From JAWLCA01 sp050485905 (GTDB lineage: Bacteria; Pseudomonadota; Alphaproteobacteria; Rhodobacterales; Rhodobacteraceae): 16,914 nucleotides of DNA. Position 1 is the stretch's first letter. Every line of letters begins with the position of its first letter. Below the pieces are notes generated by a model. That model worked only from the letters and a program-made list of their open reading frames with translations. It did not search any database and was not told the DNA's origin. The stretch covers positions 1 through 16,914 of the forward strand of contig JBJHCH010000088.1 of the NCBI GenBank assembly GCA_050485905.1, in the 5' to 3' direction. Shown in pieces: positions 13,937 through 16,914 of the stretch. A program made the position numbers and the translations under genes.

Positions 13937-16474
13937 GTGATCCGGTTCCTGACCTCGACCCTCGGGGGCATCTTCAGTTGGCTGACGATGGCCGTCTTCT
14001 TCGCCGCGCTGACCGTCGGCGGGGTGTTCTGGATGTATTCCCGCGAACTGCCCAGCCACGAGCAACTGGCGCAATACAGCCCGCCGACCATCAGCCGGAT
14101 CTATTCCGTCGAAGGGCAGATGATCGACGAGTTCGCGCAGGAACGCCGGATCTTCGCCCCGATCGAGGAAATCCCGGACCTGTTGAAGCACGCCTTCATC
14201 TCCGCCGAGGACAAGAACTTCTACCTGCATCAGGGTTACGACGTGCGCGGCATCGCGGCCGCGGTCTACGAGGCGATCGAGTCGCGCGGGCAGAACGTGC
14301 GCGGCGCCTCGACCATCACCCAGCAGGTGATGAAGAACTTCCTGCTGTCGGGCGACCGAACCGGCGAGCGGAAGATCAAGGAGATCATCCTTGCCACGCG
14401 GATCGAGGAGACCCTGTCCAAGGACAAGATCCTCGAACTTTATCTGAACGAGATCTTCCTCGGCCAGAACAGCTATGGCGTTGTCGCCGCCGCGCAGACC
14501 TATTTCAACAAGACGTTGGGCCAGTTGGAGGTGCACGAGGCCGCCTTCCTTGCCGCCCTGCCGCAGGCCCCGTCGAACTATCACCCCGTCCGGGCCGAGG
14601 CGCGGGTCACCGCCCGGCGCAACTACGTGCTGCGCGAGATGCGCGACAACGGCTATATCGACACCGCGACGATGGAGGCGGCGATTGCCGAGCCGCTCCG
14701 CACCGTGCAGGGCGGCGACATCCCGGCCTTCCGCGACAGCCTGCCCCCGCGCGACTATTTCACCGACGAGATCCGGCGCCAGCTGTCGGGCACCTTCGGC
14801 GAGCAGGAATTCTTTGGCGGCGGCCTGACGATCCGCGCCACAATGGACCCCGAAATGCAACTCGCCGCCGCCCGCGCCCTGCGCGAGGGGTTGGAGCGGT
14901 ATGACCGCAACCTCGGCATCTGGCGCGGCACGCGGCAGATCATCCCCGAGGCCGAACTGGGCACCGAGGAAAGCTGGCGCGCGGCGCTGGCCTCGGTCAA
15001 CATCTCTCGCGATATCGAGGGCTGGCACCCGGCGGTTGTGCTGTCTGTGGGCGAGCGCGCGGCGCGAATCGGCATCGAGGGCGTGGACGAGGACGACGAC
15101 GGCCATTTCATCCCGGCCGACGACGTGACCTGGGCACGCAAGCGGCAGGCAGACGGACGGCTCGGGCCGCGGGCGCAACGCGCGGGTGATCTGGTCAGCG
15201 TGGGTGACGTGGTGCTTGTCACCGCGATCACCAACAGTGCCGGAGAGTTCCAACGCTGGTCGCTGCGCCAGATCCCCGAGGTTCAGGGCGCTTTCATGGC
15301 GATGGACGTGAACACCGGCCGAGTGATCGCGATGCAGGGCGGGTTCTCGTACCAGCAGTCGGTGTTCAACCGCACCACCCAGGCGCAACGCCAGCCGGGA
15401 TCGTCGTTCAAGCCCTTCGTCTATGCCGCCGCGCTCGACAGCGGCTACAGCCCCGCCACCATCGTCGTCGATGCCCCGATCGAGGTGAACACGCCGCAGG
15501 GCCTGTGGCGGCCCAGGAACGCCTCCAACCAGTTCTACGGCCCGACGCCGCTGCGCACCGGGATCGAGCAGTCGCGAAACCTGATGACCGTGCGGCTGGC
15601 GCAGGAAGTCGGCATGGACGTGGTCGGAGAATATGCCGAACGCTTCGGGGTCTATTCGCCGATGCGGCAGTTCCTTGCGAATTCGCTGGGTGCTCAGGAA
15701 ACCACGCTGTTCAAGATGGTCGCCGCCTACGCGATGTTCGCCAACGGCGGCGAAAAGGTCGAGCCCACGCTGGTCGACCGGGTGCAGGACCGCTGGGGCC
15801 GCACGATCTATCGCCATGACGAGCGGGAATGCGTCGATTGCGAACTCGCCAGCCTCGACCCCGGCGTGATCCCGCGGATCACCTCCAGCCGGGAACGGAT
15901 CATGGACCCGGTGACGGCCTATCAGCTGACGTCGATGATGCAGGGGGTGATCCAGCGCGGCACGGGCCGGTCGATCAGCCTGCCGGTGCCCGTGGCGGGC
16001 AAGACCGGCACCACCAACGACAGCAAGGACGTCTGGTTCATCGGCTACACCTCGAACATCGTGGCTGGCTGCTACATCGGCTACGACCGGCCGCGTAGCC
16101 TTGGCGGCGTGTCGGGCGGCGGCACCTGCGGCCCGGTCTTCACCAGCTTCATGCGCGAGGCGGTGGAGAAATACGGCGGCACCCGCTTTGCCGTGCCGCC
16201 CGGCGGCTACTTCGTGAAGATCGACCGCTTTTCCGGCGCGCGGCTGCCCGACGATGCCACCGGCGACTATGTGGTGTCGGAATATTTCCGCGACGGTCAG
16301 GATCCGCTGTTCGGACTGATGCTAGACGGTGGCTTTGCGATGGGGTCAAACCTGCCGCTCTACGGCCGGGGCGAGACCGAGCAGGCGACAGAGGTAACCA
16401 CCTCGACCGGGCGGCGCGCGGTGATCCCCCAGCGGTCCGATTTCGGCACCCTGTCGTCGGGCGGGCTTTACTGA
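13937..16474 (+). CDS. mrcA: Class A penicillin-binding protein 1A (peptidoglycan glycosyltransferase/transpeptidase)
   Basis: Bifunctional cell-wall synthase (845 aa) that polymerises lipid II and cross-links the strands. After a short cytoplasmic start, one membrane anchor spans about 12-33. The GT51 glycosyltransferase domain covers about 58-235, with catalytic E91 in SAEDKNFY, GASTITQQ (123-130) and RKIKEI (145-150). An OB-like insert (about 325-440) follows, then the transpeptidase at about 450-740 with SxxK as S489-S-F-K492, SRN at 546-548 and KTGTT at 689-693. The order and OB insert identify the PBP1A rather than the PBP1B or PBP1C type. Four cysteines, all periplasmic, are at 632/635 (CVDC), 712 and 731. 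The start is GTG at 13937: GGGGAA is 6 nt upstream and no in-frame ATG precedes it, while the next Met is inside the membrane anchor. It has its own promoter and is divergent from the DsbA-like gene. Confidence 0.95.
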   Translation: MIRFLTSTLGGIFSWLTMAVFFAALTVGGVFWMYSRELPSHEQLAQYSPPTISRIYSVEGQMIDEFAQERRIFAPIEEIPDLLKHAFISAEDKNFYLHQGYDVRGIAAAVYEAIESRGQNVRGASTITQQVMKNFLLSGDRTGERKIKEIILATRIEETLSKDKILELYLNEIFLGQNSYGVVAAAQTYFNKTLGQLEVHEAAFLAALPQAPSNYHPVRAEARVTARRNYVLREMRDNGYIDTATMEAAIAEPLRTVQGGDIPAFRDSLPPRDYFTDEIRRQLSGTFGEQEFFGGGLTIRATMDPEMQLAAARALREGLERYDRNLGIWRGTRQIIPEAELGTEESWRAALASVNISRDIEGWHPAVVLSVGERAARIGIEGVDEDDDGHFIPADDVTWARKRQADGRLGPRAQRAGDLVSVGDVVLVTAITNSAGEFQRWSLRQIPEVQGAFMAMDVNTGRVIAMQGGFSYQQSVFNRTTQAQRQPGSSFKPFVYAAALDSGYSPATIVVDAPIEVNTPQGLWRPRNASNQFYGPTPLRTGIEQSRNLMTVRLAQEVGMDVVGEYAERFGVYSPMRQFLANSLGAQETTLFKMVAAYAMFANGGEKVEPTLVDRVQDRWGRTIYRHDERECVDCELASLDPGVIPRITSSRERIMDPVTAYQLTSMMQGVIQRGTGRSISLPVPVAGKTGTTNDSKDVWFIGYTSNIVAGCYIGYDRPRSLGGVSGGGTCGPVFTSFMREAVEKYGGTRFAVPPGGYFVKIDRFSGARLPDDATGDYVVSEYFRDGQDPLFGLMLDGGFAMGSNLPLYGRGETEQATEVTTSTGRRAVIPQRSDFGTLSSGGLY

Positions 16475-16481
16475 CCCCGGC

Positions 16482-16511
16482 TTGCACCACCCGCCCGCTT
16501 CAGTCTATCAC
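16482..16511 (+). promoter_or_regulatory. Weak candidate promoter for prfB
   Basis: In the 69-bp gap after the PBP1A gene, TTGCAC (16482-16487) and TATCAC (16506-16511) lie 18 nt apart. The match is modest. No strong terminator is seen after the PBP1A stop, so read-through into prfB is also possible. A weak CTCC/GGAG stem (16514-16534) overlaps the likely ribosome-binding site GGAG. Confidence 0.3.
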
Positions 16512-16543
16512 CCGCTCCTGATATCTGCCGGAGTTTCCGCCCC

Positions 16544-16914
16544 ATGCGCGCCGAGGTTCAGTCACTCGTCGAAAAGATCCGCAAGTCCCTGCGCCTTCTG
16601 GCGCAGCGGATGGATGTGGACACCGCCCCGCACCGGATGGAGGAATTCGACGCACTGATCGAGGATCCGGGCCTGTGGGACGATCCCGCCAAGGCGCAGA
16701 AGCTGATGCGTGAGCGCCAGATGCTGATGGACGCCTACGGCACCTGGAAGGCGATCACGAAGGATCTGCAGGATAATGTCGAGCTGATCGAACTGGGAGA
16801 GGCCGAAGGTGACACCGAGATCGTGACCGAGGCCGAGGCAGCGCTGCGCGCGCTGGCCGACAAGGCGGCGCAGAAGGAGCTTGAGGCGCTCCTGGACGGA
16901 GAGGCCGACGGCAA
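16544..16914 (+). CDS. prfB: Peptide chain release factor 2, N-terminal part (cut by window edge)
   Basis: Release factor RF2 recognises UGA and UAA stop codons in the ribosomal A site. The 123 visible codons cover the N-terminal helical domain. The pattern MEEFDALIEDPGLWDDPAKAQKLMRERQ, split over residues 32-59, is characteristic of RF2 (E. coli has [28 protein letters not shown]). The stop-recognition SPF loop and the GGQ motif lie beyond the window. The start is ATG at 16544 with GGAG about 9 nt upstream. The frame is open from start to edge, with no in-frame TGA and no CTTTGA slip site near codon 25, so the autoregulatory +1 frameshift known in many prfB genes is absent in this stretch. 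It follows the PBP1A gene by 69 bp. Confidence 0.92.
   Translation, partial: MRAEVQSLVEKIRKSLRLLAQRMDVDTAPHRMEEFDALIEDPGLWDDPAKAQKLMRERQMLMDAYGTWKAITKDLQDNVELIELGEAEGDTEIVTEAEAALRALADKAAQKELEALLDGEADG

Noticed and set aside
13706..15817. A 703-codon minus-strand frame opposite the PBP1A gene
   Set aside because: The plus strand carries all GT51 and transpeptidase motifs in order; the minus frame shows no recognisable domain.
1..16914. Mobile elements, CRISPR arrays, tRNAs, rRNAs, defence or biosynthetic clusters
   Set aside because: I looked on both strands for transposase or integrase motifs, regularly spaced repeats and tRNA-like folds and saw none; gene content is core and uniform in base composition apart from two short AT-rich intergenic islands.

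Overview
The window looks like ordinary core chromosome from a high-GC alphaproteobacterium, most likely of the Rhodobacteraceae/Paracoccaceae. Four things point there: the lptF-lptG-lptD-surA gene order, a C4-pathway 5-aminolevulinate synthase that matches what I remember of Rhodobacter HemA almost throughout and has the same length (407 aa), an FNR-type box in front of that gene, and a RodZ-like helix-turn-helix/DUF4115 protein directly upstream of ispG. I see no tRNA, rRNA, insertion sequence, CRISPR array, integrase or phage gene. The many long open frames opposite the real genes are shadows caused by high GC.

Layout. Positions 1-5328 (minus strand) hold an outer-membrane biogenesis operon, lptF > lptG > lptD > surA. 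It is transcribed leftward, with 4-bp stop/start overlaps at the first two junctions, and surA runs off the left edge. LptF and LptG are the inner-membrane permease pair of the LPS exporter, LptD is the outer-membrane LPS translocon, and SurA is the periplasmic chaperone/prolyl isomerase that helps such barrels fold. Positions 5459-7392 (plus) hold pepA and holC, overlapping by one base. An AT-rich terminator-like hairpin region separates holC from a convergent M20 dipeptidase gene (7518-8906, minus). A 220-bp divergent intergenic region then leads to hemA (9127-10350, plus), which starts with TTG and carries the FNR-like box. The plus strand continues with the HTH/DUF4115 membrane protein gene (10463-11635) and ispG (11741-12868). 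A convergent gap with nested inverted repeats and a perfect 16-bp palindrome separates ispG from a DsbA/ScsC-like thiol oxidoreductase gene (12954-13709, minus). That gene is divergent from a class A penicillin-binding protein gene (13937-16474, plus, GTG start, good sigma70-type promoter). The first 123 codons of prfB (16544 to the right edge, plus) end the window.

The main theme is envelope construction: LPS export, barrel chaperoning, peptidoglycan synthesis, periplasmic disulfide chemistry and the MEP isoprenoid step that feeds undecaprenyl carriers. Tetrapyrrole synthesis and housekeeping functions (protein turnover, replication, translation termination) make up the rest. I did not find an evidently new multi-gene system. 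The items most worth a second look are regulatory DNA (the FNR box at hemA, palindromes flanking the DsbA-like gene) and the cysteine patterns of LptD and PBP1A near a periplasmic thiol oxidoreductase gene.
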